This document shows, one piece after another, positions 1 through 10,109 of a DNA stretch of 64,000 nt; position 1 is the stretch's first letter; every line of letters begins with the position of its first letter. The notes under the pieces are model-generated. The model searched no databases. It was not told where the DNA came from and worked only from the letters and a program-made list of their open reading frames with translations. Source of the DNA: Pegoplata infirma (Eukaryota; Arthropoda; Insecta; Diptera; Anthomyiidae); the NCBI GenBank assembly GCA_963921195.1, contig OY992540.1, positions 135,768,694-135,832,693 of the forward strand, in the 5' to 3' direction. The position numbers and the translations under genes are program-made.

Positions 1-71
1 AAATCAACAATGATTTCTGTTGAATTTACAACGATTTTCTTTGGGAATACAATGATTTTTGGTTGAGTGTA
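1..71. repeat. 71-bp direct repeat, copy 1
   Basis: Identical over 71 bases to 1232-1302. It ends in GGTTGAGTGTA, which resembles the end of a small transposon with TACACTCAACC termini. The window starts inside it, so its true left limit is unknown. Confidence 0.8.
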
Positions 72-285
72 ATTATTTATTTTTATTAATTTATTTTATT
101 TATCAATTCCTTTTCACGTTTTTTTAACACAAAAAATTAAACGAACCACGCACACTAAAATACAAAATGAAAATGGCGGTCTGTATTTGTTTTTTCTGTT
201 TTCTTTCTATAATTTTTTTTGTGTTTTTACGTTATTGTGCAAGTTACTTGGTTTTTTTACATAAAAAATTAATTACGTTACTTTA

Positions 286-390
286 TACCCTATTCGTACA
301 GTTTTAAATCGTTTTTAGCAGCAATATTTTTAGCACTTTCTTTATTCTATTACAGTATATTGACAGAAAATGCTAAGTGTGAATAGGGTA
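286..390. mobile_element. 105-bp MITE with TACCCTATTC ends
   Basis: Starts TACCCTATTC and ends with the reverse complement GAATAGGGTA. It carries a 31-base core (337-367) that recurs unchanged at 40741-40771 and 40973-41003, where the second copy is flanked by the longer ends TACCCTGTTCTCACTT. It is a small non-autonomous DNA element; I did not see a clear target duplication. Confidence 0.6.
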
Positions 391-1231
391 TTAACATCGA
401 CAAGCATAATTTTAGCAAAAATTTGGTAAATTTTTTTTTGGTATGAAAAAAATTTTACCAAGTAGGATTGCTCAATCTGACATACACTCATAGAAATATC
501 TTAGTAGAAAAATTAGTAAACCCATTGTAGATTAAGTTTTACAGAATATTGCCGTATTCAACAAAAATTAATGTTGATATCGTTGAATAATCAGTAAAGT
601 TGAATCAACTTTTTACAACGCTTATACAGAATTCAATAGATAAAACCAAAAAAGAAAAAACAACCCTGTTCGTTCATTTTTGTATTATCAAGTTGGTAGC
701 AATGCATTGCATTGTGAAATTTGTTTGTATCCTATAAAATTATTTTATGTGTTTGTTTCTTATAAAAATATTTAATATTATAAATATAAATAAAAATAGG
801 ATCTGATGATCAGATTCTGATCTGTAAATATTTTGTAAGTAATAAAATACATTGGTTACTTTATGTATTCATACTATACTATATTATATTTTTTTTTTTT
901 TGTTTTTTTTTAAGGTTTTTGATTTGGTGTCATTAGAAAACTGGAGAATGGCTGACGAGTGCATAACATAAATAAACGAAGTGTGTGTGAAAATCTCATG
1001 CAGCTTAAAAAGCCGGTGATAATTCTAAAAAATATTGTGATTTTTACTTAATAAAAGAATATTAACAAATAACAACAAGCTTTTTTTTATTAATAAAATT
1101 TCTTATATCAACAAAAATATGAGCTGAGTTTACAAAAAATACGAGTTGATTTACAAAAGAACGAGTTGATCAACTTTTACAAAAACTGACAACAATTTTT
1201 ATTGAAATCAACATTAATATTTGTAGGGTCA
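391..1231. other. gene-free AT-rich stretch
   Basis: No coding region is recognised. There are scattered short words of the GTTGAT/ATCAAC type (about 545-640 and 1105-1230). These also occur in the 71-bp repeat, so this is probably the interior of one decayed element ending at 1302. Confidence 0.5.
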
Positions 1232-1302
1232 AAATCAACAATGATTTCTGTTGAATTTACAACGATTTTCTTTGGGAATACAATGATTTTTGGTTGAGTG
1301 TA
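1232..1302. repeat. 71-bp direct repeat, copy 2
   Basis: Exact copy of 1-71. Sequence to its right differs completely between the two copies, so the repeat ends sharply at GAGTGTA. This is what the terminus of a transposable element would give. Confidence 0.8.
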
Positions 1303-1309
1303 GATATTT

Positions 1310-2312
1310 TTTGCGTGTATAGAAGAATTGTCTTTGAGAATTTTTTTTTTTTTCACAAATCTTCTATACAAAAACTGTTTTCAGAAATTTTCTATAGAAA
1401 AATTGTCTTCGAGAAAGTTTCTATAGAAAAATTGTCTTTAAGAAATTTTCTATAGAAGAATTGTCTTTCAGAAATGTTCTGTAGAAAAATTGTCTCTCAG
1501 AAATTTTCAATAAAAAAATTGTCTTAGGGAAATTTTCTATAAAAAAATTGTCTTTGAGAAAGTTTCTATGGAAGAATTGTCTTTGAGAAAAGATTGTGAG
1601 ACATTTTTTTTTCGTAGATTCACAGATTCTGAAACATTTTTTACAGAAATTTTCTCACATTCTAAGACATTTTTTCTATAGAAAAAATCTAAGATTCTGG
1701 GACATTTTTTCTGTAGAAAGATTCTTACATTCTGAGACATTTTTTCTATAGAAAAATTCTCAGATTCGGAGAGGGTTTTTCTTTAGACAAATTCTCAGAT
1801 TCTGAGAGATTTCATCTATATAAAAATTCTCAGATTCTGAAAGATTTTATCTATTAAAAAATTCTTAGATTCTGAAAAATTTTATCTATAGAAAAATTCT
1901 CAGACTGTGAGGCATTTTTCTATACAAAAATTCTCAAGTTCTGGGACATTTTTTGTGTAGAAAAATTCTCAGAATCTGAGACATTTTTTCTATAGAAAAA
2001 TTCAGATTGTGAGACATTTTTTTATAGAAAAATTCTCAGATTCTGAGACATTTTTTCTATAGAGAAATTCTCGGATTCTAAGACATTTTTTTATAGAAAA
2101 AATCTCGGATTCTAAGACATTTTTTCTATAGAAAAATTCTCTGATTCTGAGACAATTTTTTCACAGAAAAACTCTCAGATTCTGAGACATTTATTCCGTA
2201 GAGAAATTCTCAGATTCTGATTTTTTTCTATATATATATTTTTATTTTTTCTATAGAAACATTATTACATTTTTTCTATAGAAACATTTTCAGATTCTAA
2301 AACATTTTCTCG
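1310..2312. repeat. 1-kb minisatellite, about 30-37-bp units
   Basis: An imperfect tandem array. The left third is built of units like TTTTCTATAGAAAAATTGTC with a variable spacer (about 30 bp). The rest uses units combining CTATAGAAAAATTCTCAG and ATTCTGAGACATTTTT (about 35 bp). CTATAG and TTCTCAGATTCTGAGA are short palindromes, so each unit can form a hairpin. Open frames across it on the - strand are an effect of the repeat and are not genes. Confidence 0.85.
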
Positions 2313-2493
2313 ATTGAAAAATTCTTTGTTTTAAAATTTATTAGCTGTTAGATAACTTTTAAAAAAATTTTAATAAAAAAATATTAAAAATTAATTTGTT
2401 GTTTTAATTTTTAGTAAGAAACAAAAAAATTTAATTCGTTAATAAAATAAAACAGAGAAAGAGCTTTATTCAACGTTTTTTTTTTAAGATAAT

Positions 2494-3036
2494 ACCATAG
2501 AAAAAAATAGAAGTGCAACAGAGTTGTATTTCGCTTGAATAAGTATTAGTGACAGCACATTATGTAACTTTTGATGTTTAATAAAAACAATGCAACATAA
2601 AGGAGAACAACAACAAAGCAAAAAACAAAAGAGAAAAAAAAGTTTTTAAACTATCAATAGTGCGTATTTTCTTTAAAAAAACGTTAAATAAAGCAAAATA
2701 AATAATAAATTTAATTAAATGAAAGACAAATTCCATTTTTTATATACAAAGAATCTAATTTGATATTAAATACGTGTGAGATGAGGAAGAACAAGCATTT
2801 TGCCACCATATTGGAAAATACATCAAATAGAACACTGCGTACCTTCTAATCTTTTCTATGGATAATACGCACTATTGATAGTTTAAAAACTTTTTTCTCT
2901 TTTGTTGTTTGCTTTGTTGTTGTTCTCCTTTATGTTGCATTGTTTTTATTAAACGTCAAAAGTTACATAATGTGCTGTCACTAATACTTATTCAAGCGAA
3001 ATACGACTCTGTTTCATTTCTATTTTTTTCTATGAA
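2494..3036. mobile_element. foldback element, about 175-bp arms
   Basis: Bases 2494-2668 reappear inverted at 2862-3036 with few differences, separated by about 190 bp of unrelated sequence. The arms include the AAAGGAGAACAACAACAAAGC segment near 2600 and its complement near 2925. No coding capacity is visible. The right arm ends about 235 bp before the start codon of the HIGD2A gene, so it may lie in its promoter region. Confidence 0.8.
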
Positions 3037-3271
3037 GTTTACAGAGTATACGAGCTATAAACGAGTTTAAATAATTACAGCCAGAGTTTTAAAGTGTGAA
3101 TCCCCTTAACGACATAAACACTGTTAAAAAACAGAATTTTTAAAAAAGCTTTTTATATGAGCCGCCCTGTAGATCTGACATATTGTAACAACAGCTGTTT
3201 ACGTCAACTTCTGGTAAAAGTAAAAACCAAAAACAACGCAAAATAAGTGAAAATCTTAAATAACAAAAAAC

Positions 3272-3684
3272 ATGGATTCCAAGGCATCACAACAAATAAA
3301 TTTACCCGATGAAGATCTCGATTGGATACAAATGCGTATGGAATCTGGTCCTGTATTTCCAGAAACAACCAAGGAAAAGATGATGCGCAAAATAAAAGAA
3401 AATCCCTTAGTTCCGATTGGTAAGTGCACAATGATATTTTGCAATTATATAAGAAACAAAGTTGATGCAATTTTAACTATATTTAAATACTCAATACTAT
3501 TGCGTTGTAATGTTTTCTAGGCTGTATTGCTACTGCTGGTGCATTGACTTTTGGCCTGTACAATTTCCGCACTGGTAACCGTAAAATGTCACAAATGATG
3601 ATGAGGGCTCGTATATTGGCACAAGGTTTTACAGTTGCCGCTTTGGTGGGGGGCGTTGTTATGACCTATGGCAAGAAGGAATGA
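3272..3684 (+). CDS. HIGD2A: HIG1-domain mitochondrial protein (HIGD2A/Rcf1 type)
   Basis: Two exons, 3272-3419 and 3521-3684, joined across a 101-bp intron (GTAAGT donor, TTTTCTAG acceptor; phase 1, inside Gly50), give a 103-aa protein. Seen: a hydrophilic N-terminus, ENPLVPIG at 43-50, a hydrophobic stretch at about 46-64, Gln74-x3-Arg78-x-Arg80-x3-Gln84, and a second hydrophobic stretch at 81-99. Family knowledge: the Q-x3-R-x-R-x3-Q motif and two-helix hairpin define type-2 HIG1 proteins (HIGD2A in animals, Rcf1 in yeast), inner-mitochondrial-membrane factors supporting cytochrome c oxidase assembly and supercomplexes. Length and layout are normal and no lesion is seen. The ATG is the first in frame; a downstream AATAAA (3840-3845) fits as a poly(A) signal. 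The gene is isolated among repeats. Confidence 0.93.
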
Positions 3685-3839
3685 GTTTAAGTTGGTCCAA
3701 ATAATCATAAATTTAATAGGCTGGATCTTCTCAATACATACATATTTTATTTTTAAATCAATATTTGTTTTTTAGTATTTATAAGCTTAATTAAAATGCA
3801 CTACTTTGCTTTAAACATTAAAATTACATATTTTTTCTA

Positions 3840-3845
3840 AATAAA
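3840..3845 (+). terminator. candidate poly(A) signal for HIGD2A
   Basis: AATAAA lies 155 bp after the HIGD2A stop codon, in an AT-rich 3' region and followed by T-rich sequence. This is the usual distance for a short 3' UTR. The assignment is by position only. Confidence 0.55.
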
Positions 3846-4194
3846 GTAAAGTTTTATACTTTTATTGAATTTATAAATTAAAAGGTATTATTAAATGTGA
3901 TTTTATATATGTTATATGTTTAAGTACTAAAGTAAAAACTAAACTAAAATTAAATTAAAGTAGGTAAAAAATGGGTGCGAATACGGTTTTATAAACATTA
4001 GGGTGTCCCGTCAAATCTAAACTTTCGAATTTTGTGTAATACCTGCCAAGCGATGGAAACGTAATGGCTGATTGTGGGAAAATTTATGAAAAATTTTGCA
4101 ATGGCATCCTCAGTTGGCAACCAGCGCACGTTGGGTTAAAATGGACCAAAAGTGGCGCTTTATTCAAAAAAGAAAAATTGGCATAAATAAACTT
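3846..4194. other. intergenic stretch, no gene seen
   Basis: AT-rich sequence after HIGD2A. Around 3998-4040 there is a TAGGGTGTCCCGTC start that resembles hAT-type termini, but no matching inverted end was found, so no element is called. Confidence 0.4.
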
Positions 4195-5426
4195 TACCGA
4201 ACTTTGTTTAAATTAAAAAAATATATATGACCTTAATCCTTGGACTGTTAGATTTCGAGTGTGGTGTTCAAACCCGTGGGGACGTACCCCGTTTGGGAGG
4301 GGCAGGGGTTTAAAGTTAAAGTGGTTTTTCTTAAATATTTCAAAAACTACTTATCCAATCAAGACGGTTATGGTATCATTAGAAAGGGTAATTAAATACC
4401 TTTCCAACGGGGTGTTGGAAAGGTCTTTCCATTTGTTTTTTTTTTCGTCTATATAGGCTTGTAGCCAATACCTCAAGCTTTCATTTGCGCCAAAAAACTG
4501 CGCTGTAAGTCTAAAACATACTGAGATATTAGGGGTCAAAGTTGTAACTTTATTTTTTTTTACTTTTTTAAGGATGTTTGTTAAAATTTTATTGATTTGT
4601 GGAAACATACAGATATCTGACAAACTACTATGTAGTCCGATCGAGACGAATGTGGTATCATTAAAAAGGTGAATTATAGACCTTTCCAACAATGTGTAAC
4701 ATGAAACACCCATAAAGTGATTTTAACCGGGCTGAACGACCGAACTTTTTTTGCATAACCCCCATTCACATTATGGGGAGTAAGTCCAAAGCAATTTTGG
4801 TCATAATCCCCGTTTTCTACAGAGAGGGTGGGTTTAATGCATGGAGTTTGTAATCCCTAAGCCCGGCCGAAGGCCGGCTACGCAGAAAAAAATTTTTAAA
4901 TTCGATTAGTAGTTAGTCAGATGTCTGTATGTTTCTACAAATACAATTTTAACAAAAAACCTGAAAAAAGTTTTAAAAAAACAACTTTGAACCTTAATAT
5001 CTCTGTAAGTTTTAGACTTACAGCGCCGTTTTTTTTAGCGCAAATGAAAGCTTAAAATCTTGGCTACAAGCCTATATAGACAAAAAAAAAATGTTTATAT
5101 ACGTGCGATTTTGAGATAATAAGCACTTTGTAAAAAAAGTCTAGTCCAAATTTTTTAAATCAAGTTTTGTCTCTTAAAGAGTTACTAAAACTACGTCATG
5201 TTGCACCCCGTTGGAAAGGTCTTTAATTACCCTTTCTAACGATACCATAACCGTCTTGATCGGATAAGTAGTTTTTGAAATATTTAAGTAAAACAATTTT
5301 AATTTTAAACCCCTGCCCCTCCCAAACGGGGTACGTCCCCACGGGTTTGAACACCACACTCGACTTTTTAGAGGTCAGAGGTCAAGGTCATATTTTTATT
5401 TTTTTTTATTTTTAGCAAGTTCGGTA
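4195..5426. mobile_element. 1.2-kb foldback element
   Basis: The two halves are imperfect inverted copies: about 4195-4650 pairs with about 4915-5426 (TACCGAACTT at the left, AAGTTCGGTA at the right). The best conserved part is 4256-4400 against 5200-5362, which gives the same 40-50 residue open frame on opposite strands; this is a symmetry artefact. The centre (4650-4915) holds a strong GC hairpin at 4860-4879. No transposase is seen. The class is unknown; the structure resembles foldback-type DNA transposons. Confidence 0.8.
4860..4879. other. GC-rich hairpin AGCCCGGCCGAAGGCCGGCT
   Basis: A 20-base near-perfect hairpin with a GAA loop, near the centre of the foldback element. It is strikingly GC-rich for its AT-rich surroundings. 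Confidence 0.6.
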
Positions 5427-6118
5427 TTCTTAATGAGTTCCCCAAGTTTTTACGTAAATAACATAATCATATTAATTTATGACAGATTTTTGCTAACTCC
5501 GACACAGATTTTTTTGCGTGTACCAAAAGTGGGGATTAATTCAAAAGCTCAACTTTATGCTACACAGTCATGATTGGTACCGGGTATAAGGTTAATAATT
5601 TCTACATCACTAATTGCAAAAAATAACTGTTTTAAGTAAATTACTTTTGTAATCGGAAGCGGTCAAAGTTAAATAATTTTTACAACTTTGTGTGCTAAAA
5701 GTGAAAAGTAAAATTTTTCAAGTGCTTATAATCTTAATTAAGTCTTCTAAAACAAAAATATTATGGAACCAATAACTTCAGGTATTTAAGTGCATAATTA
5801 CATATTTTTTCTTTTGATAAATGTTTTGCAAATATTTTTAATGCTTTGTTAAAAAGTGCTCCGTAATTAGGATATTTTCAACATATACATTGAGTTTCAA
5901 TAAATTTTAGGTCGAGATGAAGCAAATTTGATTAAATTCTATTTTAATATAAGATTTCAGCTTAAATATTCCACAAAAAAAATTGCGATTTTTGTGAAAG
6001 AACTCCAATTGCTAAAAAAACATTTAAAACAGTCATTATAGAATTAGTTGTGATACGGGATGCGTATGTTAAAAAAATGGTGGGAAAATGAATGATAGTG
6101 TGGTATTCAAGAGCATAC
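5427..6118. other. gene-free AT-rich stretch
   Basis: No gene is seen. A loosely similar phrase (CCAAAAGTGG followed by ATTCAAAA) occurs at about 4144 and about 5522, flanking the foldback element. It may be a diverged flanking duplication, but it is too degraded to call. Confidence 0.4.
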
Positions 6119-6640
6119 AGGGCGAGAATGATCCAATTCCGGTCTTTATCGTCGGATCCGACAGAAAATGTGTGTTCTAGAGGATTTCGACGTCGCAGAT
6201 TTCGAAATTTAACTAAAAACTAAAAAATCAAAATGGCTGATCCAATATGGCGGACAATTTTTTTTTTAAATTGTCCGATTTAACTCAAATTTTGATTTAG
6301 AAGGGCCTTGGAGATACTAAATCAGAATTATTACTCTAAATTTTTGAAAAAAAAAAAAAAAATGGCGGACTAAATATGCTTCTTAAAGTTTAAAGAATTG
6401 CCCAATTCTGGCAATAAGCCTTTTTGTTGTTGGATCCGGCTAAAAATGTGCTTTTGGAACATTTTGGGATCGCTGATTTCAAAATTTAACTAAAAAAAAT
6501 CAAAATAGCGATCCAATATAGCGGACAATTTTTATTAAAAATTGTATAATTTTGCTCAAATGTTGTTTTAAGGGTGTATTGGAGTTTTTGAATCAGAATA
6601 GTTACTCTGAATTTTGAAAAACAAATTGGCGGACTATACT
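6119..6640. repeat. diverged tandem duplication, 269-bp period
   Basis: Two successive copies (about 6119-6387 and 6388-6640) share CCAATTCnGG, GGATCCG, AAATTTAACTAAAAA, GATCCAATAT and GGCGGAC in the same order. The divergence is substantial, so the duplication is old. No coding potential. Confidence 0.7.
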
Positions 6641-6736
6641 GTGAGCGTCAAAAGAAAGTGTACAGGTTTAACCCTTTTACGACCAATGGTTGATATATGT
6701 CCCAGTTTTATTTTTTGTTATATTTTCCACATTCTT

Positions 6737-7102
6737 AAGCGCCAAACAGACGACAGACAAATCTTACAATTTGTCTAACGACCGAATGCAAATGGCGTCA
6801 ATAAAAGCATGTGTTCAGATGTGTGTTCGCAAATATTTTCAGAAAAAAATGCGCGGTTGGAAGACAAATTGTAAGATTTGTCTGTCATCTGATGGCCTCT
6901 TTAAACCAATTGTTTTGAAACTAATCAGACTTAAGGGCCCATCAGATGACAGACAAATCTTACAATTTGTCTTCCAACCGCGCATGTTTTTTCTAAAAAT
7001 ATTTGCGAACACACATCTGAACACATACTATTATTGACGCCATTTGCATTCGGTCGATAGATAGACAAATTGTAAGATTTATCTGTCGTCTGTTTGGCGC
7101 TT
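6737..7102. mobile_element. 366-bp foldback with nested hairpins
   Basis: Arms 6737-6896 and 6939-7102 are nearly exact inverted copies around a 42-bp centre. Within each arm an approximately 25-bp segment (GACAGACAAATCTTACAATT and a short continuation) occurs in both orientations, so it appears four times: 6752-6776, 6862-6886, 6948-6972 and 7063-7086. The outer ends are AAGCGCCAAACAGACGACAG and its complement. The open frames in it read the two arms of the palindrome and are not genes. Confidence 0.85.
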
Positions 7103-7411
7103 TACCATAGAAAAATAAAATATATTTAAAATCAGCTTTTAACTTCATTTCCATGCAAATTGTTTTTGGTTTTAAAATCGACTTTCAAAAAATGTATTGA
7201 AAATTTGAAATTTAAAATAAAACGGCTGAATTGCAGTTTATGGGGCACACAGAAATAAAAAAAAACTAAGAACGCCACCCGATCAAGAATTAAAAAAAAA
7301 AAAACTGAAATTAATGATTAGTGGCACCGGACTCGGGAAGCACCTCTAAGCCCCCCACAAAGTAGCGAATTTAGCACTGATTTTAACCGGCCAAAAGGCT
7401 TGATACCATAC

Positions 7412-7775
7412 CTTTGAAGAATTAATTCAATTTGTGAATTAATTCACATTATTTTTCATTAATTTTTTTATTAATGAATTAATGATTTCATGCTTGAATT
7501 AATTCTTTGAATTAAATTTGAATTATATAAAAAAAGAATTAATTCATTTTGTGAATAATTCAATTTCAATTCAATGAATTAATTCAAGCATGAATTAATT
7601 CTTTTTGAATTAATTCTTTTTTCATTTTTTGAATTAATTCATTTTTTGAATTAATTCTTTTTTTGAATTAATTCTTTTTTTGAGTTAATTCTTTTTTTTT
7701 TGAATTAATTCTTTTTTTTGGTTTAATTCTTTTTTTGAATTAATTCTTTTTTTGATTTAATTCTTTTAATTCATT
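7412..7775. repeat. GAATTAATTC tandem array, left
   Basis: Dozens of iterations of AATTAATTC with T-rich spacers (GAATTAATTCTTTTTTT) and AT-only variants. The unit is palindromic, so the array reads alike on both strands. It mirrors 9631-9886. Confidence 0.85.
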
Positions 7776-7908
7776 TTTTGGAAAGCACACACATACTATA
7801 AAATTTATGCTTGTGCGAAAGTAGCAAGAAAAAAATCAACTAAACAACATTTTTTTTTTGATTTTTGATGATTCAACGTCGCTAATGCAGCATTTTTAAC
7901 TTATGGGC

Positions 7909-8208
7909 ACAGACTAATACAGACTCGACATAAGTGACAGGTGTCAAAAAAGTATTCTTTAACCATATGGTTAATATTTTCAAATTATTCTACGAATTAG
8001 GTTAGAAAGAGAAAACTGATATAACGCGCCATAAGAAAAATGGATGCCAGATCGGTTTTTGTTGTTTCATTCACTCCTAAGTCGTAGAAAGTGTTGCCAT
8101 GTTAGCGTAAAACGGACTAAAAACCGCTGTGTTTTCTCCTAAAATCGCTTAGTTTTTCCCCATTTTTTTCTTATAAAACTCTACTGTCGAGTCTGTATTT
8201 AGTCTGTG
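7909..8208. mobile_element. 300-bp hAT-like MITE with TSD TTATGGGC
   Basis: The ends are ACAGACTAATACAGACTCGA and the inverted TGTCGAGTCTGTATTTAGTC, continuing to TGTG. The 8-bp word TTATGGGC flanks it at 7901-7908 and 8209-8216. A duplicate of the surrounding sequence without the insertion remains at 9424-9540, where one TTATGGGC (9522-9529) runs straight into ATAGCATA, as it does at 8217. An 8-bp duplication is the mark of hAT transposition. It has no coding capacity. Confidence 0.85.
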
Positions 8209-8229
8209 TTATGGGCATAGCATATACAT

Positions 8230-9339
8230 TAGAGTGTCCCTTATTTTGGAAATGTTCGAAATGTTGAGACGGTACCCGCTCATTTTTTTCCTTTTGACTT
8301 AAAAATAACTCAGGAAAAATTTTACGCCCCTAGGACCACGCCTTCCCTACGCGACGGGGCCTTAAAGAGCGGGGCCTTAAAAATCATTTTTCCATACAAA
8401 CCAAAAAAATTTTTTTTTGATTTTTAATTTTTTTGTTATTATTTATTATATTACTTGGTTTGCTTATTCACGACAAAAAATTTGATTTTGGTGGGATAAG
8501 TCTTTCAGCGCTAAAAAATTTTTAGCAAAAAAAAATTTTGAGCCGCCGGGGTCCTACAGTAAAAAATTTTTAAAAAATATTTTTTTTTAGTTTTGACCAG
8601 CAACGGTTTTAGCTGCTATGTTGCTTTAAATGATATATATTCCAAAAAAAAAATTATTCATATCTGTGACATCTTTATCTTTTTCGAAAAAAAAATTTTG
8701 AGCCGTAGGGATCCTACGGTAAAAAATTTTTAAAAAATATTTTTTTTTAGTTTTGAAAAGTAACGGTTTTAGTTGTTATGTTGTTTTTAATGATATATAT
8801 TCCAAAAAAAATATTTTTCATATTTGTGACATCTTTATCGTGTATCGAAATAAATCAACAATGCATTTTTTACCCTTTTTTAGAACACGATAAAGATGTC
8901 ACAGATACAAAAAATATTTTTTTATGAATATATATCATTTAAAGCAACATAGCAGCTAAACCCGTTGCTGGTCAAAACTAAAAAAAAATATTTTTTAAAA
9001 ATTTTTTACTGTAGGACCCCGGCGGCTCAAAATTTTTTTTTGCGAAAAATTTTTTAGCGCTGAAAGACTTATCCCACCAATATCAAATTTTTTGTCGTGA
9101 ATAAGCAAACCAAGTAATATAATAAATAATAACAAAAAAATTAAAAATCAAAAAAAAAATTTTTTTGGTTTGTATGGAAAAATGATTTTTAAGGCCCCGC
9201 TCTTTAAGGCCCCGTCGCGTAGGGAAGGCGTGGTCCTAGGGGCGTAAAATTTTTCCTGAGTTATTTTTAAGTCAAAAGGAAAAAAATGAGCGGGTACCGT
9301 CTCAAGATTTCCAACATTTCCAAAATAAGGGACACTCTA
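8230..9339. mobile_element. 1.1-kb fully palindromic hAT-like element, TSD ATATACAT
   Basis: Starts TAGAGTGTCCCTTATTTTGG and ends with its complement. ATATACAT flanks it on both sides (8222-8229, 9340-9347). The two halves are inverted copies almost to the centre (about 8850-8885). The left half also has an internal direct duplication (about 8530-8695 and 8697-8840). TAGAG ends with an 8-bp duplication fit hAT. The same family supplies the ends of 18687-24868. No transposase frame is present. Confidence 0.88.
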
Positions 9340-9350
9340 ATATACATATA

Positions 9351-9426
9351 TCGCGACCTTGGGACAACAAGGTTCTATCTGTGCCTATTTCTTTAAGCAA
9401 ATAGAACCTTGTTGTTCTAAGGTCTC
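9351..9426. repeat. hairpin around AACAAGGTTCTAT
   Basis: CGCGACCTTGGGACAACAAG at the left pairs with CTTGTTGTTCTAAGGTCTCG at the right through a roughly 20-base loop, giving a stem of about 27 bp. It is probably a tiny foldback insertion between the hAT element and the duplicated segment. Confidence 0.7.
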
Positions 9427-9630
9427 GATACATGCATGTGCGAAAGTAGCGAGAACTAAATCAACCAAACAACAACACTTTTTGTAATTGTATCAACGTC
9501 GCAAAAGCAGCATTTTTTAGCTTATGGGCATAGCATAGCATATTATGGGCAATTATAAAGACTGTTAGAAACCAAAATGTTTGCATGAGAAAACAAGTTT
9601 TTTTTTCCTTTTTCCCCGAATCCCGTGAAA

Positions 9631-9886
9631 AATGAATTAAAAAAGAATTAATTCAAAAAAAGAATTAAATCAAAAAAAGAATTAATTAAAAAAAAAAAGA
9701 ATTAATTCAAAAAAATTAATTAATTCAAAAAATGAAAAAAGAATTAATTCAAAAAGAATTAATTCATGCTTGAATTAATTCTTTGAATTGAAATTGAATT
9801 ATTCACAAAATGAATTAATTCTTTTTTTATATATATAATTCAAATTTAATTCAAAGAATTAATTCAAGCATGAATTAATTCATTAA
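9631..9886. repeat. GAATTAATTC tandem array, right
   Basis: Counterpart of the array at 7412-7775 in the opposite order (A-rich spacers in place of T-rich). It includes the same variants around ATTCAAGCATGAATTAATTC. Together they form the inner arms of the composite structure. Confidence 0.85.
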
Positions 9887-10109
9887 ATTTTTTTTTTTTT
9901 TTAAGATGTCCCTTCCCTGGATGTCCCTATTAAAGAGGACCCCAAAAAAAGTTCCCGGCGCCACTAATCAATAATTTTGTTTTTTTTTCTTTTATAATTC
10001 TGAAACGGATGGCGTTTTTAGTTTTTTCGATTTCAGTGTGCCCCATAAACTGCAATTTTGCCAATAAAACTTTTGTTAAAAGAGACTTTTTGTTTTCTTG
10101 TGGTAAGGG

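Larger units (their letters stand above)
7230..10058. mobile_element. 2.8-kb composite inverted structure with GAATTAATTC arrays
   Basis: Outer arms about 7230-7340 and 9950-10058 match inverted (TTGCAGTTTATGGGGCACAC at the left and its complement at the right). Inside each arm lies an array rich in the palindrome GAATTAATTC. Between the arrays are two direct copies of a segment containing TGTGCGAAAGTAGC (about 7806 and 9434). Two hAT-like elements (7909-8208, 8230-9339) interrupt the left copy. I see no transposase. The outer element is probably non-autonomous, and its exact ends are not certain. Confidence 0.65.

Noticed and set aside
1310..2312. CRISPR-like array
   Set aside because: The units run head to tail without distinct spacers, vary continuously, and sit in an animal genome.
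3998..4040. hAT-type terminus TAGGGTGTCCCGTCAAATC
   Set aside because: No inverted partner and no flanking 8-bp duplication could be found.
4259..5359. Similar frames with WCSNPWGRTPFGRG on both strands
   Set aside because: They are the two arms of the 1.2-kb foldback. No protein family match, no codon bias, and other frames are equally short.
6690..7037. 115-codon open frame on the + strand and a partner on the - strand
   Set aside because: Both lie in the arms of a palindrome and encode the same peptide in mirror. The symmetry explains the openness.
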